Source of the DNA: Gemmatimonadaceae bacterium
GTDB taxonomy: Bacteria; Gemmatimonadota; Gemmatimonadetes; Gemmatimonadales; Gemmatimonadaceae
Assembly (NCBI GenBank): GCA_025362035.1
Contig: JANYIN010000074.1
Coordinates: forward strand, 104,238-168,237
DNA length: 64,000 nucleotides
Reading direction: 5' to 3'
The notes under the pieces are model-generated. The model saw only the letters and a program-made list of their open reading frames with translations. It ran no database searches and had not been told where the DNA came from. A program made the position numbers and the translations under genes. Positions 19,800 through 28,656 of this stretch are shown here, one piece after another. How positions within the stretch are numbered: position 1 is the first letter of the stretch; the number at the start of each line of letters is the position of its first letter.

Positions 19800-21470
19800 A
19801 TGCGCCGCCTCGTTCCATTTGCCCTCGCGCTCGCTGTGCCGCTTGCCGCTCAGAGCGTGCGGACGGCCGATCTCATTGTCATCAACGCCCGCATCTACAC
19901 GGTGGACGATTCGCGTCCAGTCGTTTCCGCTCTGGCGGTCCGCGATGGCCGCATCGCCTTCGCGGGGTCGGTGCGCGAAGCGATGGCCCTGAGGGGCGCG
20001 GGGACGCGAGTGCTCGACCTGAAGGGACGCACGATCATACCAGGCATGATGGACGCACACGCGCACCTCCTCGCCCTCGGAAAGTCGCTGCAGACGGTGA
20101 ACCTCGTCGGCACCAAGTCGTATGAAGAGGTCATCGCGCGCGTTGTGGAGCGATCGAAGGGCGTTGCGCCGGGCATATGGATCACCGGGCGCGGTTGGGA
20201 TCAGAACCAGTGGGGCGACACTCGCTTTCCGACCCACGAGGCCCTCTCGCGCGCACTGCCGAACAACCCCGTGTATCTCGAGCGCGTCGATGGTCACGCG
20301 CAGCTGGCCAATGCGGCGGCCATGACGGCGGCGGGCATCATGGCGGTCACGAAGGATCCCAGCGGGGGCCGATTGGAGCGAACCGTCAGCGGCGAACCGA
20401 CGGGCGTCTTCGTGGACAACGCCATGGATCTTGTTAGGCGCGTCATTCCGCCCACATCGCGCGCCGAGGATCGACTGGCCATTCGGGCCGCCATCGCGGA
20501 GTCGCAGAGGTGGGGGCTCGTCGGACTGCACGACGCCGGCGAGTCGCGCCCGACCATCGACCTGCTGGAAGAGATGGCGCGTGCCGGCGAGCTTCCGTTT
20601 CGCCTCTATGTCATGATCGGCGACGACTCCACCGCCGTCGCGCACTATCTGGCGCGCGGGCCGCAGAGCGCTCTGTACGACAGCCACCTTTGGATTCGCG
20701 CCATCAAGCTCTTTGCCGACGGGGCGCTGGGCTCACGCGGCGCGGCGCTACTTGAGCCGTACAGCGACGACCCTAAGAACAACGGCCTGCTGCTCTCTCC
20801 GCCCGCCCACCTGCAGGACGTCAGCACGCGCGCGCTGCGCGCCGGCTTCCAAGTGAACACGCACGCCATCGGCGACCGCGGCAATCGCATCGTGTTGGAT
20901 GCCTACCAGGCGGCGCTTACAGCGGTTCCAACCGCGGACCACCGCTTTCGCATCGAGCACGCACAGATCATCAATCATGACGACATTCCGCGGTTCGCGA
21001 ACCTGGGTGTCATCCCGTCGATGCAGGCGGTGCATCAGACGAGCGACATGTACTGGGCAGGCGCCCGACTCGGCCCGACGCGGCTGCTCGACTCTTACCC
21101 CTGGCGATCACTGCTGAACACCGGCGTCGTCATTTCAAATGGCAGCGACGCCCCCGTGGAATCGATCAATCCGCTCTTCAGCTTTCACAGCGCCGTGTCG
21201 CGCCAGGACGCCGATAACTGGCCCGCGGGCGGGTGGTTGCCAGAGCAGAAAATGTCCCGGGATGAGGCACTGAAGAGCATGACCATCTGGCCCGCGTTCG
21301 CCGGGTTCCAGGAGGCGACGATGGGCTCGCTGACGCCTGGCAAGCTGGCAGACTTCGTCGTCCTCGATCGCGACATCATGACGGTGGCCGACCGCGACAT
21401 TCTCGGCACGGCGGTACTTGCGACGTATATTGGAGGCAAGCCGGTGTACGAACGGGCGCTGATGCCCTGA
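19800..21470 (+). CDS. secreted amidohydrolase, YtcJ-like
   Basis: A 556-residue metal-dependent hydrolase of the amidohydrolase superfamily (amidohydrolase 3 / YtcJ group). The start at 19800 gives a signal peptide (MRRLVPFALALAVPLAAQS). Metal-site motifs are IPGMMDAHAHLLALG, VNTHAIGDRGN, FRIEHAQIIN and ISNGSDAPVESINPLFSFHSAVSR. The composite beta-sandwich is split between the N-terminus (DLIVINARIYTVDD) and C-terminus (LTPGKLADFVVLDRDIM). Substrates of the group are varied amides and N-acyl compounds, so specificity is open. The following small membrane gene begins about 20 bases later. Confidence 0.9.
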   Translation: MRRLVPFALALAVPLAAQSVRTADLIVINARIYTVDDSRPVVSALAVRDGRIAFAGSVREAMALRGAGTRVLDLKGRTIIPGMMDAHAHLLALGKSLQTVNLVGTKSYEEVIARVVERSKGVAPGIWITGRGWDQNQWGDTRFPTHEALSRALPNNPVYLERVDGHAQLANAAAMTAAGIMAVTKDPSGGRLERTVSGEPTGVFVDNAMDLVRRVIPPTSRAEDRLAIRAAIAESQRWGLVGLHDAGESRPTIDLLEEMARAGELPFRLYVMIGDDSTAVAHYLARGPQSALYDSHLWIRAIKLFADGALGSRGAALLEPYSDDPKNNGLLLSPPAHLQDVSTRALRAGFQVNTHAIGDRGNRIVLDAYQAALTAVPTADHRFRIEHAQIINHDDIPRFANLGVIPSMQAVHQTSDMYWAGARLGPTRLLDSYPWRSLLNTGVVISNGSDAPVESINPLFSFHSAVSRQDADNWPAGGWLPEQKMSRDEALKSMTIWPAFAGFQEATMGSLTPGKLADFVVLDRDIMTVADRDILGTAVLATYIGGKPVYERALMP

Positions 21471-21490
21471 GCACTGCGTCTCGAGCGTGG

Positions 21491-21958
21491 ATGGTGCGCA
21501 TGGTGTTTCACCCTCCGGTCACTGAAGCGGAGTCGCCTGTTCGCGCCGACTCCGCGCGCTATTCCTGGCTCACTACCGAACGCCAGACGCACCTACGGGG
21601 TGTGCTACTCGGCATCACACTGTTCTTCGGGCTCGTCGTGTGGGTCTGGCATTCCGTTGGCGCGGGGTCGCCGCATTCGGGAGATTTCGCCAGGAAGCTG
21701 CGCATCGTTGGTATCATGACCTGGCTGTATGCACTCGTACAGATCCTCGACATGCGCTTCGTGAACAGCGCCATCACGCGTCGGCGCAGGGCCTCGATGG
21801 GTATTCCCGAGAGCATCATCGCGTGGCTCTTCGGGCAGATGCTCGCGTGGTTCGGCATCGCCTACTACGCCTTCACAGAAGATGCGCGTTGGTCCATCGC
21901 GGGGCTCGCCGTGCTGCTCGTCACGTTTGCGGCATTCCCCGTGAAGCGTGGCGAGTGA
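21491..21958 (+). CDS. small membrane protein of unknown function
   Basis: About 155 residues (or 152 from the ATG at 21500). Four hydrophobic stretches are visible: GVLLGITLFFGLVVWVW, IVGIMTWLYALVQIL, IIAWLFGQMLAWFGIAYYAF and IAGLAVLLVTFAAF. I do not recognise a family. It overlaps the next gene by 11 bases, so the two are translated together. Confidence 0.7.
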   Translation: MVRMVFHPPVTEAESPVRADSARYSWLTTERQTHLRGVLLGITLFFGLVVWVWHSVGAGSPHSGDFARKLRIVGIMTWLYALVQILDMRFVNSAITRRRRASMGIPESIIAWLFGQMLAWFGIAYYAFTEDARWSIAGLAVLLVTFAAFPVKRGE

Positions 21959-22874
21959 CTCACGCGGGATAGCCCCACGCGTAATCACGCTGCTTCCCGC
22001 CGGTACGGAGATTGTGGCCGCACTCGGTGGTCTCGAGAGCCTCGTGGGCATCAGCCACGAGTGCGACTACCCACCCGCGGTGACGGAGCTTCCGCGCGTA
22101 ACGGCCAGCGTGGTGAACCCCGAGGCGTCGTCGGCGCAGATCGACGCTGACGTCTTGACTCGTGTGCGGTCCGACGCACCGCTGTTCGCGCTGCGCATGG
22201 AGGACCTGCGGCGCCTTGCCCCGACCCTGATTATCACCCAAGCGCTGTGCGACGTCTGTGCGGTTAGCGAAGCGAAGATCCGGAATCTGGTCGGTGTGCT
22301 CGATCCCGCGCCAAGGATCATCCCGCTCACGGGAAGCACGGTTAGTGGGGTACTAGCCGACATGCGGACGGTCGGCGATGCGATTGGCCGCTCCCACGAA
22401 GCAGCGCTGCTGCTGGCGAACATCGACAGCCGGATGCGGGAGGTGCATAGTGTATTAAAGGCGGCGCGCGCACCGCGTCCGCGGGTGGCAGTCATCGAGT
22501 GGATCGACCCCGTCTTCGTGGCGGGCCGCTGGACTCCGGAGTTGGTGAAGCGTGGCGGCGGTATCGCCGTGCTCGCCGAGCCAGGCGCGCATTCGCTGCA
22601 GGCGAGCGTAGAGCAAATCCGGGAGGCCAAGCCCGAACTGCTGCTGTTCGCGCCGTGCGGATTCAGCCTCGAGCGAAGTGCGCGGGAGGCGCGCGAGTTG
22701 CTGGCGACGGAGGCGTGGTCGTGGGCTGGCGGCGTCGAGGCATGGGCGCTGGACGGGAACGCGCTCACGTCGCGACCCGGGCCCCGGTTGGCGGATGCCG
22801 TGGATGTGATTGCGGCCATCGTGGCGCCTGCGTTGTTCCCGGCGCCGGCGCTGGAGTACGCTCTGCGGCTCTAG
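21948..22874 (+). CDS. cobalamin-binding protein, BtuF-like periplasmic-binding fold
   Basis: A 308-residue protein of the PF01497 (Fe3+/cobalamin substrate-binding) family: RVITLLPAGTEIVAALGGLESLVGISHECDYP near the start, LAPTLIITQALCDVCAVS in the middle and AVIEWIDPVFVAGRWTPELVKRGGG later. The paired-cysteine LCDVC and the lack of a signal peptide match the soluble subgroup annotated as cobalamin-binding protein, found apart from ABC transporter genes. The GTG start at 21948 overlaps the preceding membrane-protein gene. No permease or ATPase is nearby, so it may serve sensing or salvage rather than classical import. Confidence 0.82.
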   Translation: MASDSRGIAPRVITLLPAGTEIVAALGGLESLVGISHECDYPPAVTELPRVTASVVNPEASSAQIDADVLTRVRSDAPLFALRMEDLRRLAPTLIITQALCDVCAVSEAKIRNLVGVLDPAPRIIPLTGSTVSGVLADMRTVGDAIGRSHEAALLLANIDSRMREVHSVLKAARAPRPRVAVIEWIDPVFVAGRWTPELVKRGGGIAVLAEPGAHSLQASVEQIREAKPELLLFAPCGFSLERSAREARELLATEAWSWAGGVEAWALDGNALTSRPGPRLADAVDVIAAIVAPALFPAPALEYALRL

Positions 22875-22906
22875 GAGAGCGGTACGGAGCCAGCGACTGC
22901 CCATGA

Positions 22907-22942
22907 GAACGCGGCTCAGCGCAGATGCGCCGAGCCGCGTTC
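22907..22942. terminator. bidirectional hairpin between convergent genes
   Basis: An 11-base perfect inverted repeat (GAACGCGGCTC / GAGCCGCGTTC) encloses a second stem (GCGC-AGAT-GCGC). It lies 32 bases after the cobalamin-binding gene and 21 bases after the end of the convergent gene at 22964, the place expected for a shared terminator. There is no U-tract on either strand, so Rho-independent action is uncertain. Confidence 0.6.
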
Positions 22943-22963
22943 ACACTCGTGGTTGGTCGAGGC

Positions 22964-24235
22964 TCAGGGTGAGCGAGGCTTTGCGGAACGCCCCGAGCTT
23001 CCGCCGTTGGACGACGAACCCTGCGCCGCGCTGGACGAACCGGACGACGTGGAGGATGGCTGTGAAGACGGAGAGCGGCTACCCGTGCTGGACGGAGCCG
23101 GCGACGTATCACGCGTATACCCTCTGCCCTTTACGGCATGTGCTGTGGCACCGCCGGCGCCAGCGACGATGTTTCCGTACAGAATGATTACGGGCGGCCG
23201 ATACCCGGACCCGCCGTAGTTCGAGTAGAACGGCGATCCGTAACCCATGTAGCCGTAGCCGCCGTATCCATACGCGTAGTCGTTCAACCCGTAGAACCCC
23301 GCATCGTAGCCCAAGGGTCCGTACGGCGATCCGTAGTAGCCGGCATATCCATACGGGCTGAAGGCCCATGGATTGAAGCTCGCGTATCGCTCGCGCGTAT
23401 ACACAGTATCCGGCACCAGCTCAATCGCCGAACTCTGCCCATCGGCGACGTCAATGTGGGCGACGGTGAACGTGCCGGGATAGGAACTGGCCACCATGGC
23501 GTCGATGAGGCGCTCTGGCATGCCGGCATCTGCGAGCACCGCGACTTTGGCCGCGTCCAGCCCGAACTGCTGATGCCGCTCGAGTAGCCACGCTTCGGCA
23601 ACTGCCGGTGTGACGGCATTTGATGTCTCGAGCACGTCCGCCGTGGTCACGGCCGACCCGGCCGCGAGCCGTGCGGCCTGCATTGCGTAGCCGCGGTCGC
23701 CAAGAGCGCTCATGATTTCCGCCGGCAACCCGCGGGTCGCGCCGGCATCGCGATAACGCATGACGCGGACGCTGCTGCCCTCGCCCGCGCTCAAGCTCTG
23801 AATGTCGATCCATTCGCCCGAGGGCGTCAACGCAAACAGTCCCGAAGTGATGCGCTGCAGACCGCCGGAGCAGATAGCCGCAGAATGAGTATACAAGCGG
23901 CGTCCGTCTGTGGACCACCTGGCGCTCTGCGTGCCACGGCAGCCCGATGCGGTGAAGTCGGCGTCGCGTCCTGTGGCGTCGATCTGCGAGCGCGACACGA
24001 CCTTGCCGTCGGTCACGGTATTGAACTCCAAACCGTCGCCGATGGGCAGGACGCAAACTACCGGTGCTCCTGAGTTCACCGATGTACGGCTATCCGCGAA
24101 GCCTGGAATCGCGCGCCAACATCCGGTGAATGCATCAGAGCGTGCACGTAGGACCTGAGCGCTCGCGGTGTTCGTCATCGCTGCGCTCGCCCACGCGGCG
24201 GCGAGCACCACCAACGTCCGACGGACTGTCAACAT
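22964..24235 (-). CDS. secreted protein with Gly/Tyr-rich and Ser-rich tail, unknown function
   Basis: A 423-residue exported protein. The ATG at 24235 is preferred to 24262 because GGAGG sits just upstream and a signal peptide follows (TLVVLAAAWASAAMTNTASAQ). The N-terminal part is globular with paired cysteines (FTGCWR, VVCVLP, SGCRG, AAICSGG), the middle is helical, and from about residue 305 there is a glycine/tyrosine-rich stretch (YGYAGYYGSPYGPLGYD) ending in a serine-rich tail. I recognise no family. It follows the beta-barrel gene by 29 bases on the same strand and is probably co-transcribed, suggesting an envelope or surface role. Confidence 0.8.
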   Translation of the reverse strand: MLTVRRTLVVLAAAWASAAMTNTASAQVLRARSDAFTGCWRAIPGFADSRTSVNSGAPVVCVLPIGDGLEFNTVTDGKVVSRSQIDATGRDADFTASGCRGTQSARWSTDGRRLYTHSAAICSGGLQRITSGLFALTPSGEWIDIQSLSAGEGSSVRVMRYRDAGATRGLPAEIMSALGDRGYAMQAARLAAGSAVTTADVLETSNAVTPAVAEAWLLERHQQFGLDAAKVAVLADAGMPERLIDAMVASSYPGTFTVAHIDVADGQSSAIELVPDTVYTRERYASFNPWAFSPYGYAGYYGSPYGPLGYDAGFYGLNDYAYGYGGYGYMGYGSPFYSNYGGSGYRPPVIILYGNIVAGAGGATAHAVKGRGYTRDTSPAPSSTGSRSPSSQPSSTSSGSSSAAQGSSSNGGSSGRSAKPRSP

Positions 24236-24264
24236 GGAACGCCTCCGTATGAGAAACGTCATGA

Positions 24265-25056
24265 TCAGAATCTGACGGTGAGTCCGAGCGTTGTAAACAC
24301 TCCGGACAGGTCGAGACGATCGAACCCGGAAAAATCACTGCTGAGCGACCCCTTGGCGTACGTGTACCGCGCCGCGCCTGTGAGGGCGAACCGTGCATTG
24401 AGGGAGACATCCGCTCCCACGGCGGCGTTAGCGGTCGGGGCCCACCCGCTTGCTTCCGAGGTGGCGTTGAAGACGTCATTCGTCTTGTAATCCACGAAGT
24501 CGCCGTACTGTCGGAATTGGAACCAGGTGAACCCCCCACCGCCCTCCACCCACGGCGTGAAGCGGTTCGGAATCCACACGAACCGGCCGATCGAGCGGCC
24601 ACGCGGGGTCAGATACGCGCGGACACTCGCCACCACCGGGACGCGGCGGAAATCCGTCGTTTGCCGGATGGGCTGGTTGTTCTGGTCCACGAGTCTCCGA
24701 AACTCCGACCGTGGCGACACGCCCGCATAGTCGGCTGATACCGAAAGGTCGAACTGTGGCGAGAGGCGGAGCGCCATCTCTGCGCCCGCCGTCGCGCCGC
24801 TGAAGCTGCTCTTCCCGAGCGTCAGCTGGTCGGTGGTGAAGGCGAAGAGATCGCTGGACGCGCTGGCGCCGGAGTACCCGCCCCTGATCGAGAAGCTGCC
24901 GGCCGGTTCGCTGAAGAGAAAGCCGTCGCCGGTGTTTCGCTGAGCGCTCGCCTCGTGAGCCATGCAGATCGCGAGCACCGCTACCAGTGTCCCGCCACGA
25001 GAGCCGAGCACGGGGAATGAAAGTGTCACGTGAGCCTTCCGGGTTGTTCGAAGCAT
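24265..25056 (-). CDS. outer-membrane beta-barrel protein
   Basis: A 263-residue protein with a signal peptide ending near MAHEASAQ. Alternating hydrophobic/polar strands (FSIRGGYSGAS, FDLSVSADYAGV, WVEGGGGFTWFQF, FALTGAARYTYAKG) run to a terminal strand VFTTLGLTVRF with C-terminal phenylalanine, the outer-membrane sorting signature. About eight to ten strands fit, similar in scale to small porin-like proteins. Function is unknown. Upstream lies an AT-rich island with a plausible promoter. Confidence 0.8.
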   Translation of the reverse strand: MLRTTRKAHVTLSFPVLGSRGGTLVAVLAICMAHEASAQRNTGDGFLFSEPAGSFSIRGGYSGASASSDLFAFTTDQLTLGKSSFSGATAGAEMALRLSPQFDLSVSADYAGVSPRSEFRRLVDQNNQPIRQTTDFRRVPVVASVRAYLTPRGRSIGRFVWIPNRFTPWVEGGGGFTWFQFRQYGDFVDYKTNDVFNATSEASGWAPTANAAVGADVSLNARFALTGAARYTYAKGSLSSDFSGFDRLDLSGVFTTLGLTVRF

Positions 25057-25086
25057 GCTTTACCCCGCTGTGCGCCGGGTGTTCAA

Positions 25087-25115
25087 TAACTAATGCGCCG
25101 CGGCTTTGTAGTCAA
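25087..25115 (-). promoter_or_regulatory. putative promoter of the beta-barrel operon
   Basis: On the minus strand TTGACT (25115-25110) is followed after 17 bases by TAGTTA (25092-25087), about 30 bases before the ATG at 25056. The -35 matches five of six consensus bases; the -10 is poor. Confidence 0.35.
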
Positions 25116-25118
25116 TAC

Positions 25119-25136
25119 TGCATACATATATATGCA
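25119..25136. promoter_or_regulatory. AT-rich near-palindrome, candidate operator
   Basis: TGCATACATATATATGCA is an 18-base palindrome with one mismatched pair, placed just upstream of the putative -35 of the beta-barrel gene and between it and the divergent M42 gene. It is conspicuously AT-rich in this GC-rich window. A transcription-factor site is inferred, not shown. Confidence 0.35.
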
Positions 25137-25289
25137 CACTTGCACGCCCCTCGCCGAACATCGCCGTGCCCCCGACGTCATCCGCCAAACGTCTGGTCGC
25201 TCTACGCACCCAAGGGGAATTCCACCGTACTTCCTTCCGCACAGGTGGCGGACTAGCATTCTCACTTCCCTCCGCCCACCAATTTGTCC

Positions 25290-26360
25290 ATGCTCAGTTC
25301 GTCCTCCGTTGCATTCCTCAAGCGTCTTCTGGACGCACCTGCGCCGTCGGGGTTCGAGACGGCCGCTGCACGCGTCTGGCGCACCGAAGCCGAAGGTTTC
25401 GCCGACAGTCTCGTTGTGGACATCGCGGGCAACAGCATGGCGGAGGTGAACCCGGAGGGGGACGTCACCATCCTTCTCGACGGCCACATCGACGAGATCG
25501 GCGTCATCGTCCAGTACATCGATGACGACGGCTACATCTATATCGCGCCGATCGGCGGCTGGGACCCGCAGGTGCTCGTCGGTCAGCGCATCCGGTTCCT
25601 CGGCAACGACGGCGACGTGATCGGGGTGGTAGGCAAGAAACCCATACATTTGATGAAGGCGGAAGATCGTGAACACGCCAGCAAGTTCACGGACCTGTGG
25701 GTGGACATCGGTGCCGCCAAGCGCGATGAGGCGGAACTCCGCCTCAGTATCGGCGATCCAGGGGTACTGGATTCCCGCGCCCTCGACTTCCCGAACGACC
25801 GCATCGTCTCGCGTTCCATCGACGACCGCATCGGGGCGTTCATCGTACTTGAGGCCCTGCGGCGCTACGCGGCGAACCCGGGCACGGCCCGGGTCGTCGC
25901 TGCGGCCACCACGCAGGAGGAAATCGCATGGCACGGCGGCGGCGCACTCATCTGCGCCCACAAGGTGAATCCCCAGGTTGCTCTCGTGGTGGACGTCACC
26001 TTCGCCACCGACCATCCAAACATAGAAAAGAAGGAGATCGGCGAACACAAGATGGGCGGCGGTCCGATCATTAGCCGCGGCGCGCTCCTGTCACCCGTGG
26101 TGCACCGGATCCTGCGCGAGACTGCAAGAGCCCACGAGATCAAGCACGCGGTGCACGCCGTCGGCCGCGATACGTCCACCAATGCCGACGCGATTCACAT
26201 CGCCCGGGAAGGCGTCGCCACCGGGCTGGTGTCGATACCAAACCGGTATATGCACTCGCCCAACGAAATGGTGTCGCTCGTTGACGTGGACAACGCCGCG
26301 ACGCTGCTGGCAGAGTTCTGCCGCACGATCACCAGCGCCACCGACTTCACCGCGCGCTAG
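25290..26360 (+). CDS. M42 family aminopeptidase
   Basis: A 356-residue dinuclear metallo-aminopeptidase of the FrvX/PepA-glutamyl/TET type, normally a cytoplasmic oligomer degrading peptides. Signatures in order: DAPAPSGFET, LDGHIDEIGVIV (metal-binding His/Asp), RSIDDRIGAFIVLEAL (bridging Asp), AATTQEEIAWHGG (catalytic and metal Glu), VALVVDVTFATDHP and the final metal His in RYMHSPNEMVSL. The ATG at 25290 is used rather than the TTG at 25284. Its 3' end overlaps the convergent HEAT-repeat gene by 14 bases. Confidence 0.92.
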   Translation: MLSSSSVAFLKRLLDAPAPSGFETAAARVWRTEAEGFADSLVVDIAGNSMAEVNPEGDVTILLDGHIDEIGVIVQYIDDDGYIYIAPIGGWDPQVLVGQRIRFLGNDGDVIGVVGKKPIHLMKAEDREHASKFTDLWVDIGAAKRDEAELRLSIGDPGVLDSRALDFPNDRIVSRSIDDRIGAFIVLEALRRYAANPGTARVVAAATTQEEIAWHGGGALICAHKVNPQVALVVDVTFATDHPNIEKKEIGEHKMGGGPIISRGALLSPVVHRILRETARAHEIKHAVHAVGRDTSTNADAIHIAREGVATGLVSIPNRYMHSPNEMVSLVDVDNAATLLAEFCRTITSATDFTAR

Positions 26361-27984
26361 CCGGACCGTCCGATCCGCCGCTCGTCCGCGCTATTCGTCC
26401 CAGCGCGTAGGTGGCCGCATCACGGACATCCTGCTCCTTGTCGTTCCGAAGTGCGCGGAGCGCTTCCATCGCCTCGGCAGTCCGCGCCTCGCCCAGCCCC
26501 TGAATCGCGGCGATCCTGAAGGCGGTCGTCTTCTTCTTGAAGAGGCCGCGCGCCGGGTCGGACGCCTGGAGCAGTCGCTGCACGGCGTCCGGCGTCTTCA
26601 GCTTGCCGAGCGACAGGAGGAAGGCCGCCCGCACCTCCTCGTCCTTTTCGGCGTCGAGGGCGCGAATCAGCGTCGCGGCGGTGTGCAGGTCCTTTCGCGT
26701 CGCCATCGCTGCTGCAGCGTCGATCCGCGCCTGGGGCGTAGTGTCCTTCAGCGCGCCGTCGATGGCCAGCATCGCGCGGGGCGTTCCGAGGCGCATCAGT
26801 GCAGTACTGGCGGCACGACGTGCACGCTCGTCCTCGTGCGTGAGCATATCCGTCAGCGGGCCCTCCGCCTGCGGCACCTGCATTTCGCCGAGCAATTCCG
26901 CCGCGGTGCGCGCCACGAACCACCGCGAGTCCGCCAGCATGTGCACCAGCGTCGGTACGCCCGCCTTGAGTTCGCGCAGCGCGTCGAAGTACACGCGCCG
27001 GTCGCTCGTGTGCGACATCGCGGCAAGCTGTTCTACCAGGGCGTCCGCGCCATCCTCACCGGCGCGAACGAGGATGCTCATCAGTGCATCGCGCCCATCC
27101 GGCCGATGCGGCAGTTCGGTGGCGACCATCCGCAGGACGTTCGGCCTGGCCAGCTGTTTGAGCGTCGCGCTGAAGATGCGCTTGATCTCGAACTCGTCCG
27201 CCCGGGCCTCGCGTCGCCCCAGGTGAGAGAGAATGTTGCTCACGACGGTGGCCTTTCCTTCTCGCGCCGCATTCTCGGCGAGAAGCACGAGATCTTGGAG
27301 CAGATCGGCTAGCTCGTCCCCATCGACGGCGACATCCAATCTGACGAGGAGCTCGTCGGAGGTCTCCGTCGGCAGCCGGGCCGCCGCGAACTGCGCGAAC
27401 AGGCCCGTGCGTCGCTCGCTCGGCCTCTCCCCCGACTTGGGAACGGCGGGCCACTGTCGCGGGGTCTCCCGCAGCTTCGCCTCGGCCAACGGATCATCGA
27501 AGACTTCTCCGAAGTCGAACTCCGAGATCGGATCGCTTGTGTGTGCCGTGGTTAGGACGGACGGAGCGTTTGCCGTCGATGCGCTGTCTGGTACGCGAGC
27601 GGCGAACCTGACGGTGGACGCCCCGAGCGCAAGACGTTTTGCTTCGGCGGCGGCTCCGCCGTCATTCAGTACCGGCATCCCGGCTAGAAGGCGCGCCACG
27701 CCGAGGACATCCGCGGGCAGCGCATCGCCGTCTACCGTAATGGCCGCCAATCCGTGCGCTCCCATCTGCGCCGCAACGTCTTCCGCACCCGCCAACGGCG
27801 TCGGCACCAGTTGGGCGTCGGTCGTCAGCAGTCCATCCCGCACCACGAGGGTCAGCGGTCCGGATCTGGAAATGGTGACCAGAGCACGAAGCTCCGCTTT
27901 CTGCTTGTCGATCTCACCCGGCTTTCGCATGATGAGCCAGACGAGCCGGGAGAAGTGGCGAGCGAAAGTTACGGAATGATCCAT
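26347..27984 (-). CDS. HEAT-repeat domain-containing protein
   Basis: A 545-residue soluble protein. The last 300 residues are a run of helical repeats of about 30 residues, e.g. LADSRWFVARTAAELLGEMQ, THEDERARRAASTALMRLGT, ALDAEKDEEVRAAFLLSLGKL and LRNDKEQDVRDAATYALGRI, typical of HEAT/PBS-lyase-like scaffolds. The N-terminal 120 residues (LTLVVRDGLLTTDAQLVP) form a separate unidentified domain. There is no enzymatic motif, so a binding or scaffolding role is likely. The start has GAGGAC directly before it. It overlaps the convergent M42 gene by 14 bases. Confidence 0.82.
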   Translation of the reverse strand: MDHSVTFARHFSRLVWLIMRKPGEIDKQKAELRALVTISRSGPLTLVVRDGLLTTDAQLVPTPLAGAEDVAAQMGAHGLAAITVDGDALPADVLGVARLLAGMPVLNDGGAAAEAKRLALGASTVRFAARVPDSASTANAPSVLTTAHTSDPISEFDFGEVFDDPLAEAKLRETPRQWPAVPKSGERPSERRTGLFAQFAAARLPTETSDELLVRLDVAVDGDELADLLQDLVLLAENAAREGKATVVSNILSHLGRREARADEFEIKRIFSATLKQLARPNVLRMVATELPHRPDGRDALMSILVRAGEDGADALVEQLAAMSHTSDRRVYFDALRELKAGVPTLVHMLADSRWFVARTAAELLGEMQVPQAEGPLTDMLTHEDERARRAASTALMRLGTPRAMLAIDGALKDTTPQARIDAAAAMATRKDLHTAATLIRALDAEKDEEVRAAFLLSLGKLKTPDAVQRLLQASDPARGLFKKKTTAFRIAAIQGLGEARTAEAMEALRALRNDKEQDVRDAATYALGRIARTSGGSDGPASAR

Positions 27985-28225
27985 GTCCTCGTGGTCGCCC
28001 GCCGATGAGCGGGATCAGGAGACAACCTACGCAGAAGCGGGTCCATTCGCACGGCGCGGCAGAGCGCCCAGGACCCAGCTGACACCGATCCACGGGTCCG
28101 ACTGGCATTCGCCATGACTTTGACGACCTGATGCGGACTCTCAAGTATCGTGCTCGCGCGCGTGTATCCACGCGATGTGCACGCTGTCTGCGACGGGAGC
28201 CGACCCAGGCGGCCCCTGGTAAGAC

Positions 28226-28656
28226 GTGAGCCGCGATTTGTCCCGGGCCGACGAGTACGTTGTGACCGGCGCACATTTCGACCACCCTGTGCGGTCCACC
28301 ATCCGCGCGCTCGATGCGGACGCTCGGGACGCTATTCGGCTGGGAGCGGACGACAACGTGTCCGGCTCGGCTGCGGTGTCGGAGATGGGCCCGCTGTCGT
28401 CGGCCCGCGACCGCCACGATGGAGCACGCACACCATCCCTCTGATCATGCGTCCTTATCCGCGAGGGGCAATTCCGATCCTTCACTTTTTCACGGGCATG
28501 CACGGGGACCACCACTCGGCCGGCGACGCCGACCGGATCAACGCGGCTGGCGAGGCGCGTGTGATTGCGATAGCAGAGCGCGTCGTGCGTGCGACTGCTG
28601 CTCGCTCCACGCGGTTGACGCTGCGAACGCTCTCGCGCCGGAATAGCTCGGCATGA
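28226..28656 (+). pseudogene. remnant of an M28 family zinc peptidase gene
   Basis: Two pieces of one M28 peptidase can be read in different frames. The frame beginning near 28226 gives DEYVVTGAHFDHP and then DAIRLGADDNVSGSAAVSEM, matching the family's first zinc His and bridging Asp region. In the frame from 28448 one reads IPILHFFTGMHGDHHSAGDADRINAAGEARVIA, matching the C-terminal zinc-ligand His region. The stretch normally between them, including the catalytic Glu and further ligands, is missing, and an in-frame TAA lies just upstream at 28220. A frameshift plus internal deletion explains this; no functional product is expected. The end overlaps the start of the deacetylase gene. Confidence 0.7.
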